Below are positions 27,201 through 34,712 of a stretch of 64,000 nucleotides of DNA, in pieces. The position numbers and the translations under genes were made by a program. Source of the DNA: Gemmatimonadota bacterium (GTDB lineage: Bacteria > Gemmatimonadota > Gemmatimonadetes > Gemmatimonadales > GWC2-71-9). The DNA lies in assembly GCA_025357945.1 (NCBI GenBank), contig JANYLJ010000011.1:124001-188000 (forward strand). The letters are read 5' to 3'. A model generated the notes under the pieces. That model ran no database searches. It saw only the letters and a list, made by a program, of their open reading frames with translations, and had not been told where the DNA came from. How positions within the stretch are numbered: the stretch's first letter is position 1; every line of letters starts with the position of its first letter.

Positions 27201-27294
27201 GCTCGAGGAAACCAACGTCCGTCCGGCGGTGACCTACCTCGCCAAGGTGCTCAACATCGAGCCCGCGGCGTTCCACGGCGCGGAGGAACACTGA
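24289..27294 (+). CDS. actB: Alternative complex III, Mo-oxidoreductase-like iron-sulfur subunit
   Basis: 1001 aa from ATG 24289 (GGAG at 5 nt); ATG 24256 is possible but lacks a ribosome site. A Tat signal (DRRQFLKVLGTTGAGAAVLGGC) is followed by a MopB-like domain starting TCSECNSGCGLHVKTREGRP and ending near 730. In known ActB this domain has lost the molybdopterin. The C-terminal ferredoxin-like domain has four Cys groups: CTGCSACVTAC, CQHCDNAPCEPVC, CVGTRYCSNNCPF and CTFCIQRI...CQQGCPSG, for the electron wire to ActA. ActB is periplasmic and peripheral. Confidence 0.95.
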   Translation: MADQNRSEGVDRRQFLKVLGTTGAGAAVLGGCSTDRVAKLVPYMVQSEDQVPGIATWYASTCSECNSGCGLHVKTREGRPIKLEGNPEHPVNAGRLCSRGQAGLQALYNPDRLAGPMAKNAAGKWDEIKWDDAIARLAAKIGAAHGELAVINGYAASTFSTMLTKWTTALGGVITNFEPFSREAERLANQKTWGRTDLPVYDFAAAKYIVSFGADFLETWGSVVEQQRGFAASHGFHDGGMSRAVFVGPRMSLTAANADEWLNVPAGSETLVALAMAHVVATKHGHARAASLSAYAPEQVAGDTGLTAAQITVLAEAFAAAAPSLAVAGGVGAQHRGSIELCHAVNLLNEVAGNIGKTVTFGSAPAMSEGDGRIQPLFDRMAKGEFQVVLVHDANPLYTLPRSGKFAEAFAKVPFKVSTAAVLDETAAACDLILPNLHGLERWDDQNTRSGVTGMMQPVVEPVRGGMHTGDVLLKVAKVVGGAVASFNAPSFEAHLKGEWQKNIKAIDFATAMCEALGRGGIFAASTPNEQPRAAAGAVSYTKPTFDGAGDYVFMPYPSMLYHDGRGANKPWLLENPDPITKITWQSWVEVHPDTAAKLDVREGEIVELTSPHGKLRAQVYVYAGVRPDTLAMPLGLGHTEYGRYAKGRGVNPLDLLGAADGQGFLPYVATRVSVARTGDYQKVARVDGTPRQLGRGIIQSMPVAYAAKGMTPEESYKAAGRPTAETNTELERTAIEGWHEKQIAASQLGNYADAPHPKWGMAVDLSRCTGCSACVTACYAENNIPTVGEEQVFRRREMSWLRIERYWEGGTDGEPLQARFAPVMCQHCDNAPCEPVCPVYAAYHTPDGLNGQVYNRCVGTRYCSNNCPFKVRYFNWLKYNETAWPEPLNLQLNPDVVTRSRGVMEKCTFCIQRIRGAQHTARLEDRDVRDGEVVTACQQGCPSGAITFGNVKDAAAEVVQWKRDHRGYVMLEETNVRPAVTYLAKVLNIEPAAFHGAEEH

Positions 27295-27295
27295 G

Positions 27296-28654
27296 ATGGC
27301 CGTGATCGCTCACGACCCCAGCATGCCGACGCAGACGCACGCGGAAGTCACCCGCGACGTCATCCGGACCATCACCGAGAAGCCGACGCGCGGCTACTAT
27401 ATCCTCGCCGGCACGATGGCGTTCCTCACGCTGGTGATGTTCGGCACCCTTGGGGCGCTGCTCAAGTACGGCCTCGGTCTCGCCGGGTACTCGCCGCCGA
27501 TCATGTGGTCGGTGTACATCACGACGTTCGTCTTCTGGATCGGTATCGGCCACGCCGGCACGCTGATCTCGGCGATTCTCTACCTGTTCCGGTCGCGCTG
27601 GCGTACGGCGGTGTATCGCTCGACCGAGGCGATGACCGTGTTCGCCGTCATGACGGCCGCGCTCTTCCCGATCATCCACATCGGCCGCCAGTGGCTCTTC
27701 TACTGGCTGCTGCCGTATCCCAACCAGCGCTACCTCTGGCCCAACTTCAAGTCGCCGCTGATCTGGGACGTGTTTGCGATCTCGACCTACCTCACGGTGT
27801 CGTCAACGTTCCTGATGGTGGGCCTGGTGCCCGACATCGCCGCAGTGCGCGACCACGTCAGCGGCTGGAAGAAGAAGTTGTACGGCTGGCTCTCCCTGGG
27901 GTGGACCGGCGCCGACTCGCAGTGGCGGCACTACACGCGCGCCTATCTCTACCTCGCCGCACTCTGCACGCCGCTGGTGCTCTCGGTGCACTCGGTCGTC
28001 TCCTGGGACTTCGCGATGTCGATCGTTCCCGGCTGGCACGGCACGATCTTCGCGCCCTACTTCGTCGCCGGCGCCATCTATTCGGGTGTCGGCATGGTGA
28101 TGACGCTGATCATCCCGCTCCGCAAGGTGCTGCGGATCGAGCACATGATCACCGACTACCACTTCGACAACCTCGCCAAGCTCACGCTGCTGACCGGGTC
28201 GATCCTCTTCTACGCCTATGCGATGGAATACTTCGTCGCGTGGTACTCGGGGAACCCGTTTGAACAGATGACATTCTGGCGCCGCGCCTTCGGCCCGAAC
28301 TGGTGGGCCGGCTGGTCGATGATCATCTGCAACGCCTTCGTGTCGCAACTGCTCTGGTTCCCCAGGATTCGCACCAACCTCACGGCACTGTTCGTGATCT
28401 CGGTCTTCATCAACATCGGCATGTGGTTCGAGCGCTACGTGATCGTGGTCGGCTCGCTGGCGAACGACTACCTCCCGTATGTGTGGGGCCAGATCAACCC
28501 GACCTGGGCGGACTGGTGCATCCTCGCCGGCTCGTTCGGCTGGTTCGGACTCTGGTTCACGCTCTTCTACAAGAACTTCCCGATCGTCGCGATCCAGGAG
28601 ATCAAGGAAATGATCCCGATGCAGCGGCGCAGCGCCGCGGCCAGGGGGCACTGA
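27296..28654 (+). CDS. actC: Alternative complex III, NrfD-like quinol-binding membrane subunit
   Basis: 452 aa polytopic protein with about ten hydrophobic segments (for example residues 38-60, 70-95, 115-135). The PSRC/NrfD family fold binds menaquinol or ubiquinol. WSVYITTFVFWIGIGHAGTLISAIL and IIHIGRQWLFYW are typical, with a buried His and Asp (WDVFAISTYL). The ATG lies 1 nt after the actB stop and the gene overlaps actD by 1 nt (TGATG). Confidence 0.95.
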   Translation: MAVIAHDPSMPTQTHAEVTRDVIRTITEKPTRGYYILAGTMAFLTLVMFGTLGALLKYGLGLAGYSPPIMWSVYITTFVFWIGIGHAGTLISAILYLFRSRWRTAVYRSTEAMTVFAVMTAALFPIIHIGRQWLFYWLLPYPNQRYLWPNFKSPLIWDVFAISTYLTVSSTFLMVGLVPDIAAVRDHVSGWKKKLYGWLSLGWTGADSQWRHYTRAYLYLAALCTPLVLSVHSVVSWDFAMSIVPGWHGTIFAPYFVAGAIYSGVGMVMTLIIPLRKVLRIEHMITDYHFDNLAKLTLLTGSILFYAYAMEYFVAWYSGNPFEQMTFWRRAFGPNWWAGWSMIICNAFVSQLLWFPRIRTNLTALFVISVFINIGMWFERYVIVVGSLANDYLPYVWGQINPTWADWCILAGSFGWFGLWFTLFYKNFPIVAIQEIKEMIPMQRRSAAARGH

Positions 28655-29163
28655 TGGCAACCGCCATGTCGGGCGTACTGGCCGCGTTCGATCACATCGA
28701 CGCCGCCTGCGGCGCGATCCGCGAGCTGAAAGCCACCGGGCACCAGGACCTCACCGTCTACTCGGCCGCGCCCTACCATGAGCTCGAGGCGGCGATCGGC
28801 GATCCGGTGTCGCCGGTGCGTCTGTTCACGCTGATCGGCGGGCTGATTGGCTGCGCCGCCGGGTTCGGCGTCGCGATCTGGATGTCGCGTGACTGGCCGT
28901 TGCTGGTTGGTGGCAAGCCAATCGCCGCGATTCCGGCGTACGTGGTCATCGGCTTCGAACTGACCATCATGGTCGGCGCGTTGTCCACCGTCGCCGGCAT
29001 CATCATCCTGTCGATGATGAAGTCGCTCAAGGGGCGGCCGTACTCGCCACGGTTCAGCGACGACCAGATCGGCGTCTTCGTGCCGTGCCGGGCAGATCAG
29101 GCAGCGGGAGTCGAGATGCTGATGACACAGCATGGATCGGTGGCGGTGTCCCGTGATGCGTAA
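28654..29163 (+). CDS. actD: Alternative complex III subunit D (DUF3341)
   Basis: 169 aa with two central transmembrane segments (LFTLIGGLIGCAAGFGVAIW and YVVIGFELTIMVGALSTVAGII). The N-terminal part VLAAFDHIDAACGAIRELKATGHQDLTVYSAAP and the end FSDDQIGVFVPCR are characteristic of DUF3341/ActD, which packs against ActC. It overlaps actC by 1 nt and actE by 8 nt. Confidence 0.93.
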   Translation: MATAMSGVLAAFDHIDAACGAIRELKATGHQDLTVYSAAPYHELEAAIGDPVSPVRLFTLIGGLIGCAAGFGVAIWMSRDWPLLVGGKPIAAIPAYVVIGFELTIMVGALSTVAGIIILSMMKSLKGRPYSPRFSDDQIGVFVPCRADQAAGVEMLMTQHGSVAVSRDA

Positions 29164-29773
29164 GGCGATGCTCGCGATCGGGTTGCTCGGCCTCGGCGGC
29201 TGCAACTGGTGGTACAACGACGTGCCGTCACCGGACGACCTGATGCACAAGATTCCGTGGTTCGATCACATGATCGTGTCCAAGGCGATCCAGCCGTACC
29301 AGGGGAGCGACATGCCGCGAAACACTCCGATCGGCGCGGTACCGGTCGGCGGCGGCGAGGCCGACTGGCGCGCCGGGGATCCGCGCGCGCTGGTGTTCTT
29401 CTTCGACACGGTGGTGGCCAAGCGGCTGGTGCGTCCCGCGTTCACGCCGCGCCCCGATTCGCGCAGCGGCGACGAGCTGTACCACACGTATTGCGCGGTG
29501 TGTCATGGTCCCCAGGGCACCGGTGCCGCGGACGCGTCGGTCAAGGAGATGGCGGCGCCGTCCTTGCTGACCACGAAGGCGCGCGGCTACAACGACGGAT
29601 ACCTCTACAGCATGGTTCGCTACGGTCGCCTTCTCATGCCGCAATACGGTGACAAGATCGTTCGCATCGATGAGCGATGGGCAGTGGTGGATTATGTCCG
29701 ATCGCTCCAGGCCCGGTCACCCGCTCCGGCGCCAACACCGGCCGCCGCCGCGGTGAAGAAGGGGGCGCCCTGA
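29156..29773 (+). CDS. actE: Alternative complex III, monoheme cytochrome c lipoprotein
   Basis: 205 aa lipoprotein (lipobox LGLGGC; mature N-terminus CNWWYND). One heme site, YCAVCHGPQGTG, with a later Met (LMPQYGD) as likely axial ligand. The segment SKAIQPYQGSDMPRNTP is typical of ActE. ATG 29156 overlaps the actD end; GTG 29153 is equally possible. An Ala/Pro-rich tail ends the protein. It overlaps actF by 1 nt (TGATG). Confidence 0.94.
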   Translation: MRKAMLAIGLLGLGGCNWWYNDVPSPDDLMHKIPWFDHMIVSKAIQPYQGSDMPRNTPIGAVPVGGGEADWRAGDPRALVFFFDTVVAKRLVRPAFTPRPDSRSGDELYHTYCAVCHGPQGTGAADASVKEMAAPSLLTTKARGYNDGYLYSMVRYGRLLMPQYGDKIVRIDERWAVVDYVRSLQARSPAPAPTPAAAAVKKGAP

Positions 29774-31047
29774 TGTCGTTTGATGCCGCGACTGTCCGCG
29801 CTCGCCTGGTGGAGAAGAGCGTCAGCGCCAATTACAACACGTTCTTCGTCGGCGGCCTGGTGCTCGCCATCGCGGGTGCGGTGCTGTTCGTCCTCTCGGC
29901 CAACGCGACCGGTGTCCATCATCGCGCCTGGCAGGCGTTTCACGTCAACTGGATCTTCTGGACCGGGATCACCGGCGGGTCCATCGCGATCACCGCGGTG
30001 CACAAGTTGTCCGGGGCCAAGTGGTCCGGCGTCATCATCCGTCTCTCCCAGGCGACGGCCTTCTTCATCCCGGTGTCCCTCGTCGGTCTGCTCCTGATCA
30101 TGACCGTGGGCTACGACGACATCTACGGCAACATGGTCGCCTCGCTCGGCGGTCTGTCGGCGGGCAAGGCGCGGTGGTTGTCGCACTCCTGGATGGCGGT
30201 CCGCATGTTCGCCGCGTTGGGCCTTCTCTACGCCCTCGGGATCCGGATGATCCGCAGCGAGCTGCTCCCGGATCTGAACGACGTCAAGGCGAAGGTCACC
30301 GGTACGCGGCGCGACCGCTTTGACAAGATGCTGCTCGGCTACGATGAATCGGCAAATCAGAAGCGCCTCTTCCGGTCGGCCGCGATCTATGCGCCGCTCT
30401 ATGCCTTCGTCATGACGATCGTGGCGTTTGACGGAATCATGGCGCTGCAGCCCCACTGGTTCTCCAACCTGCTCGGCGGCTGGTACTTCATGGGCGCCTG
30501 GCTCGGCGCCTTGATGTTCCAGGCGCTGATGATGCTCTACGCCCGCAAGGCGGCAGGCCTCGACGAGTTCATCTCGCAGAAGCAGCGCCACGATCTCGGC
30601 AAGCTCTGCTTCGGCTTCACGATCTTCTGGACCTACCTCATGTGGGCCCAGTTCCTGGTGATCTGGTACGGTAACCTTCCCGAAGAAACCGGCTTCGTGT
30701 TCGCGCGCCTCTGGGGCCCGTGGCGTCCGATCGGCGCGGCGGTCGGCGCCGGCGTGTTCATTATTCCGTTCGCTGGCCTGCTTGGCGTCGCCCCGAAAAA
30801 GGCGCCGTTCACCCTGGGGCTGATCGCGACGATCTCCCTGGTCGCATTGTGGCTGGAGCGCTATCTGCTGGTCACGCCATCGGTGACGCTCGAAGCCGGC
30901 CCGGTATTCGGCCTGCCGGAACTGGGGCCGATCCTGCTCTTCGTCGGCCTGTTCCTGTTCTGCTACGCCCTCTTCGCGCGGACGTTCCCGATGGTGTCGC
31001 CGCGGCTGGCGATGATTACGTTGGAGCAGGAGGCAGCGCATCACTAG
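29773..31047 (+). CDS. actF: Alternative complex III, second polytopic membrane subunit
   Basis: 424 aa with about ten transmembrane segments, structurally related to ActC. HRAWQAFHVNWIFWTGITGGSIA, the VGYDDIYG loop and WAQFLVIWYGNLPEET are characteristic of ActF. The two large membrane subunits may form the proton path. It is the last act gene; a strong hairpin follows and no cytochrome oxidase genes come after it. Confidence 0.94.
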   Translation: MSFDAATVRARLVEKSVSANYNTFFVGGLVLAIAGAVLFVLSANATGVHHRAWQAFHVNWIFWTGITGGSIAITAVHKLSGAKWSGVIIRLSQATAFFIPVSLVGLLLIMTVGYDDIYGNMVASLGGLSAGKARWLSHSWMAVRMFAALGLLYALGIRMIRSELLPDLNDVKAKVTGTRRDRFDKMLLGYDESANQKRLFRSAAIYAPLYAFVMTIVAFDGIMALQPHWFSNLLGGWYFMGAWLGALMFQALMMLYARKAAGLDEFISQKQRHDLGKLCFGFTIFWTYLMWAQFLVIWYGNLPEETGFVFARLWGPWRPIGAAVGAGVFIIPFAGLLGVAPKKAPFTLGLIATISLVALWLERYLLVTPSVTLEAGPVFGLPELGPILLFVGLFLFCYALFARTFPMVSPRLAMITLEQEAAHH

Positions 31048-31066
31048 GCTGGGGCCTTCCCAGCGA

Positions 31067-31102
31067 CGTGGGGCCCGCTGCCATTGGCGAGCGGGCCCCG
31101 CG
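31067..31102 (+). terminator. Hairpin closing the act operon
   Basis: A 13-bp stem (CGTGGGGCCCGCT with AGCGGGCCCCGCG, one G-U pair) and a 10-base loop lie 20 nt after actF. The run after it is only GTTCTT, so termination efficiency is uncertain. The hairpin overlaps the likely 5' part of the next lipoprotein gene. Confidence 0.6.
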
Positions 31103-31117
31103 TGCGTTCTTGCCGCC

Positions 31118-31471
31118 GTGTTCGTTGCATCGTGCAGTTCCAACAACGGCCAGGTGTGTACCGCGAACTTTGCGTCCGTCACGGCCACGGCCGTCGATGC
31201 ATCGGGCCAGCCGGTGTCCAATCTGGCCATCACAGACACCGTGGTGCGCACCGGAGACGGCTTCGACGTCCAGCAGAACGGGTTCTTCAACGCGGCCGGG
31301 GTTCTCGTGGTGTTCAGCGACAACTACATCGGCCACGTTCGCGGGTCCGGTGATTCGGTGCGGGTAACTGGCACCGGGGCGGCGAAGAGCTTCACCGCGA
31401 CGTATCAATTCGGGACAGACGGCTGCCACGTGCGAAAGATCTCCGGGCCGGACACCGTGGTCGTACGGTAG
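31118..31471 (+). CDS. Small lipoprotein with beta-sandwich-like domain; start uncertain
   Basis: At least 117 aa from GTG 31118. A lipobox (FVASCSS) is present, but from this GTG the signal peptide would be only five residues. In-frame hydrophobic sequence continues upstream (ACVLAAVFVASC) without ATG, GTG or TTG; the only candidate there is CTG 31049. The mature part (FASVTATAVDASGQPVSNLAITDTVVRTGDGF) resembles a carboxypeptidase regulatory-like/Ig fold. Function unknown. Confidence 0.55.
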   Translation: MFVASCSSNNGQVCTANFASVTATAVDASGQPVSNLAITDTVVRTGDGFDVQQNGFFNAAGVLVVFSDNYIGHVRGSGDSVRVTGTGAAKSFTATYQFGTDGCHVRKISGPDTVVVR

Positions 31472-31482
31472 CCGCCAGAACG

Positions 31483-31522
31483 CGACACGAGGCAGCGCGC
31501 ATTGCCGCGCTGCCCCGTGTCG
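31483..31522. terminator. Bidirectional hairpin between convergent genes
   Basis: A 17-bp stem with one mismatch (CGACACGAGGCAGCGCG with CGCGCTGCCCCGTGTCG), loop of six bases, between the lipoprotein stop and the anti-sigma stop. It probably ends both transcripts. Confidence 0.6.
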
Positions 31523-31554
31523 TACGCTCGATCCCCCATACCGGCGGGCGCGGT

Positions 31555-32460
31555 CTAGCGAACCACCAGTTTCTGCGCCAGGACGTTCAGCGAATCGACG
31601 GGGAGATATCCCACGACTCGTACCATCCGCACGGTGATCGTCGTCTGTGCGCCGGTGCCCACGTAATCGGGCCGCGTTCTCGTCGCCGCGCTCATGGCGA
31701 TCCCGCTCGCCTGCAACAGCTGTTCGACCGGTGCGACGTCACCCTCCAGTCCTTCGACCACCCAAACGAAACGCCCGTCGGCCAGTTCCTGACGAATCAG
31801 GAAGGTCGGCCGCCCGCCGGCCGCGCTGGGGTGGATCCGCACCAGCCTGACCGGGATGTCCGCGACACGCGCCAGCCTTCCGTTGGCAGCCTTGAGCGCA
31901 TCGTCCATCGTGGCAAACGTCCACTCGCTCGTCACCACCGGATCGACTTCGGTGCCCGTCCCGATCAACAGTGGCCGCAGGAACTGGGGCGCGGCCCGAC
32001 CGGCTTGAACCTGCGGCGCCGCGATCGTCCGCATCGCCATGGCCAGCTGGCGGTCGCGAAGGGCAGCCAGGTCGGCATCGCCATGGCCGAGGCGGAAGAA
32101 GTCGACGAGTCCGAGCGACGTTGCCAACTGCGTCGGCCTGCGCTCGCCGTCGCTGGGCGGTACCAACAACCAGGCTCCCCCGCCGATGATGGCGACGGCG
32201 GCCGCGATCATCATGCGCGACGCCCGCCGTGGGCGCCGTGCCGGCGGCACGACGCGGCGACCGATCTGTCGCGGCGAGGCGATTGCCAGCAGCGTCGTCA
32301 CGCGGGCGCGCAGCTCCGCGACTTCCGCGTGCTGCGCCCGACAGATCAGGCAGCCCAGCAGGTGCTCGGCGATCTCCACGCGCTGCGACGGCGAGAGCTC
32401 GCCGTCGCAGTATGCGTGCAGCTCGGCTTCAGGAACGTGCGTTCGCGCGATGTTCGGCAC
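31555..32460 (-). CDS. Anti-sigma factor with zinc-finger domain
   Basis: 301 aa from GTG 32460 with GGAGGG at 5 nt. LHAYCDGELSPSQRVEIAEHLLGCLICRAQ is the zf-HC2 anti-sigma domain (HxxxCxxC type), which binds the sigma factor in the cytoplasm. One transmembrane helix follows (MMIAAAVAIIGGGAWLLV, about 84-101), then a ~190-residue periplasmic part with no known fold that probably senses the signal. The gene overlaps the sigma gene by 32 nt, typical of translational coupling. Confidence 0.9.
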   Translation of the reverse strand: MPNIARTHVPEAELHAYCDGELSPSQRVEIAEHLLGCLICRAQHAEVAELRARVTTLLAIASPRQIGRRVVPPARRPRRASRMMIAAAVAIIGGGAWLLVPPSDGERRPTQLATSLGLVDFFRLGHGDADLAALRDRQLAMAMRTIAAPQVQAGRAAPQFLRPLLIGTGTEVDPVVTSEWTFATMDDALKAANGRLARVADIPVRLVRIHPSAAGGRPTFLIRQELADGRFVWVVEGLEGDVAPVEQLLQASGIAMSAATRTRPDYVGTGAQTTITVRMVRVVGYLPVDSLNVLAQKLVVR

Positions 32461-32953
32461 GCTGTCCCTCCATGCTGTCGTGTGCCTCGACCACTCGCTG
32501 GCGCGCTCGCGCCAAGGTGGTCCCCACGGCGCCAAGCGCGAGCTGCGTCTGTTCGGCGATTTCGGGATACGACAGCCCGGCATCCCAGAGCAACAAGACC
32601 TCGCGATCGCGCGGCGTCAGCATCGCCAGCGCGCGCTTGACCTCGGCTTCCTGCTCGGCGTGGTCCATCGCTTCCTCGACATCGTCGTTCGCAGCCGGCG
32701 CGGCGCTGGGTTCGTGGCTGATCAGGACGAGATGCTTTCGGCGACGGAAGGCCGCCCGGGCTTCGTCGCGCGCGATGTTCGCCGCGACGGCAAAGACCCA
32801 GGATCGCGGCTTTTCCGGCTGATGGGCGAGGGCGCGCATGAAGACCTCCTGCGCGAGGTCTTCGGCGCGGTCGGCGTCCCACACCTTCCGGTAGAGGAAT
32901 CGGACAACGGAGTCGTAAGTCGTTCGGTAGAGGCCTTCAAGATCGAACGCCAC
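32429..32953 (-). CDS. ECF-type RNA polymerase sigma factor
   Basis: 174 aa from GTG 32953, with AGGAGG exactly 5 nt upstream; the longer frame to 3139 bases further up is not protein-like at its start. Region 2: YDSVVRFLYRKVWDADRAEDLAQEVFMRAL. Region 4: MLTPRDREVLLLWDAGLSYPEIAEQTQLALGAVGTTLARARQRV, a helix-turn-helix for the -35 element. An acidic linker (NDDVEEAMDHAEQEAEVK) joins them. Its partner is the downstream anti-sigma factor. Confidence 0.93.
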   Translation of the reverse strand: MAFDLEGLYRTTYDSVVRFLYRKVWDADRAEDLAQEVFMRALAHQPEKPRSWVFAVAANIARDEARAAFRRRKHLVLISHEPSAAPAANDDVEEAMDHAEQEAEVKRALAMLTPRDREVLLLWDAGLSYPEIAEQTQLALGAVGTTLARARQRVVEAHDSMEGQRAEHRANARS

Positions 32954-33039
32954 GCCGACCTCCTGATTCACGTGTGGGGGGTTACTCAAATTGGAGACGA
33001 CCCTTTGGTTGGAAAGTACACACGTGGGAGAGCCTGTTT

Positions 33040-33114
33040 GTCGTCCCGCGGGGGTGAAACGACCGCAGGATCGGCCTGTCCCGGGACGATCCGGCACTTC
33101 GTTCGGGATGACAA
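33040..33114. repeat. Diverged dispersed repeat
   Basis: GTCGTCCCGCGGGGGTGAAA through GTTCGGGATGACAA, with the inner pair TGTCCCGGGACGA. Its ends resemble the repeats at 5.4, 12.5 and 16.1 kb. It fills the space upstream of the sigma gene, so it may lie in its promoter region. Confidence 0.5.
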
Positions 33115-33143
33115 TACAGCCCAAACCATTATCCAACAACCAC

Positions 33144-33899
33144 TTACAACGGGATCTTGCGGCTCCTGAAGGCGCACCCCGGGTGCAACCCGGTCCGCTT
33201 GTCCGGCCAGTGTGAGCACATCACCGGTTTGGCGGGGCGCCCATCGCGGCGGCTGCGACCATGGAGGTCGCAGCCGCCGTCGTCCTTGAGGAACCCGCAG
33301 GCCGAAATGACCTCCACGACGATCAGCTCGCTGTTCTCCCGGACCGGCTTGCACAGATACGGCGATTTCCGGTTGCAGATCAACGCCTCGAGCATCGTCT
33401 GCTGCTCGGTGCAGCAGATGTCCACCTGAATGTCGCGACAACAGGCGTCCCCGCGCTTGTTGTCCGACGTCCGGCAGGGCGTGCCGGCACACGGATTGAG
33501 CGTCGGTGCGAGTGGGAGTGCGCGCCGCGGCGTTGCCGGCGGATCGAGCTTGCGGGTGGTGAGCCGCTTCCGGTCGACGATCGCAAAGCGATCCCGACCG
33601 AGGCGCCGTGCGGCTGCTGTGTGCGACACGGGTGCGACCCGTCCGGCAAAGCCATGCGCCGTGCAGCGTGCCGCGCGATCGTCGGCGCCCGTGGCGAGGA
33701 AGCGACACGGCACGTGAATGCTCGCATCGCACCAGAGTTCGCCGTCACGCTCGAACATCGGTCCAAACTCGATCCGCTCGGTGTGGCCAAGGAGCCAGGT
33801 CGCGTCGTGGTCCTCGTCGCCTTCGATGGCGGCGACGCGGATGGTGACATCAAGGGTACGGCAATGCCGCCCAAGTCGGCGGCACGGTGGGGGGGCCAA
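33144..33899 (-). CDS. Cys-rich putative metal-binding protein (cysteine-cluster type)
   Basis: Up to 251 aa from TTG 33899; no ATG or ribosome site marks the start, and internal starts are possible. The C-terminal half has many Cys: CAGTPCRTS, GDACCRDIQVDICCTE, LICNRKSPYLCKPV, SACGFLKDDGGCDLHGRSRRDGRPAKP and MCSHWP. The last part, CGFL..GGC.LH..R....KP..C..WP, matches the pattern of YkgJ/UPF0153-type cysteine-cluster proteins thought to bind zinc or iron. It lies upstream of the sigma gene on the same strand. Function unknown. Confidence 0.6.
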   Translation of the reverse strand: MAPPPCRRLGRHCRTLDVTIRVAAIEGDEDHDATWLLGHTERIEFGPMFERDGELWCDASIHVPCRFLATGADDRAARCTAHGFAGRVAPVSHTAAARRLGRDRFAIVDRKRLTTRKLDPPATPRRALPLAPTLNPCAGTPCRTSDNKRGDACCRDIQVDICCTEQQTMLEALICNRKSPYLCKPVRENSELIVVEVISACGFLKDDGGCDLHGRSRRDGRPAKPVMCSHWPDKRTGLHPGCAFRSRKIPL

Positions 33900-33934
33900 T
33901 GAAGCTCCGGGTGCAGAGTGATCGGCGTTGCGCG

Positions 33935-34073
33935 CGCTAGGAAACTAGCGGAGTTGAGCTGGGAGCCAGGTGCTGGGAGCTAGCAGCCATTCCGCTCCGT
34001 GAAGCCATCCTCGCGCCAGACGGATCAACTCCGAGCGCCTGGCCCCCACCTCAGGGCTCATTTCGCTCCCAGC
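33935..34073. repeat. Palindromic intergenic repeat region
   Basis: CGCTAG-GAAA-CTAGCG forms a perfect 6-bp hairpin (33935-33950). GCTGGGAGC occurs at 33958-33966 and 33972-33980, and its inverse GCTCCCAGC at 34065-34073. The stretch 33900-34176 otherwise holds no gene. A weak -10-like TATTAT at 34082-34087 may serve the copper-protein gene, but no good -35 is seen. Confidence 0.5.
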
Positions 34074-34176
34074 GGTCCCTTTATTATGTTGTCCACGGCC
34101 CGGATCGGGGCGGAGCATGACGCAGCTGCCAGGGGGCAGCGACGCGACCAACAATCGGATGTGAGGCAATTTCAGA

Positions 34177-34635
34177 ATGCGTGTTACAGCGATGCTGGCC
34201 GGGGCGGCCTTGATGGTGGCAGCTTGCGGCGGGAAGAAGGACGCGGCGGCTTCGACCGACGCGACGACGACGCCGGCGACGACCGCAGCTACGACGACGG
34301 GCGCCACCCACACGATCGAGATGGTGATGGAGAGCGCGACCAGCTACAAGTTCAGCCCGGTAAACACGACGATCAAGGCGGGTGACGTCGTCATCTTCAA
34401 GAGCGTCTCGGGTCTTGCCCACGACGTCGCCTTCATCGACGACAGCATACCTGCCGGCGCCAAGGCGGTGCTGACAGCCGCCGTCACGGGCGGCCCGCAG
34501 GACATGGCCACCGCGATGACGCCGGAAGGTCAGTCGGTCTCGGTGTCGTTCGCCGGAGCGCCGGTCGGCGTCTACCACTTCTACTGCATCCCGCACGCGC
34601 CGATGAACATGCGCGGCTCGATTACGGTGCAGTAA
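34177..34635 (+). CDS. Plastocyanin-like blue copper lipoprotein
   Basis: 152 aa. Lipobox MVAACGG, then a Thr/Ala-rich linker, then a cupredoxin domain. The type 1 copper ligands are visible: His in GLAHDVAF, then Cys, His and Met in YCIPHAPMNMRG. KAGDVVIFKSVSG and VYHFYCIPH are typical of plastocyanin/pseudoazurin-like electron carriers. It could carry electrons from alternative complex III, but that link is inference from the 3-kb distance. A rho-independent terminator follows. Confidence 0.9.
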   Translation: MRVTAMLAGAALMVAACGGKKDAAASTDATTTPATTAATTTGATHTIEMVMESATSYKFSPVNTTIKAGDVVIFKSVSGLAHDVAFIDDSIPAGAKAVLTAAVTGGPQDMATAMTPEGQSVSVSFAGAPVGVYHFYCIPHAPMNMRGSITVQ

Positions 34636-34657
34636 CGAGAGCGACGAGGGACGAGAG

Positions 34658-34690
34658 AAGGGGCTCCGCGAAACGCCGAGCCCCTTTTTT
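34658..34690 (+). terminator. Rho-independent terminator after the copper protein
   Basis: AAGGGGCTC pairs with GAGCCCCTT, with loop CGCGAAACGCC, followed by a run of six T. This is a canonical strong terminator, and it also lies after the stop of the minus-strand ceramide operon. Confidence 0.9.
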
Positions 34691-34712
34691 CTTGTCGCGT
34701 CTCGCGTCTCGC

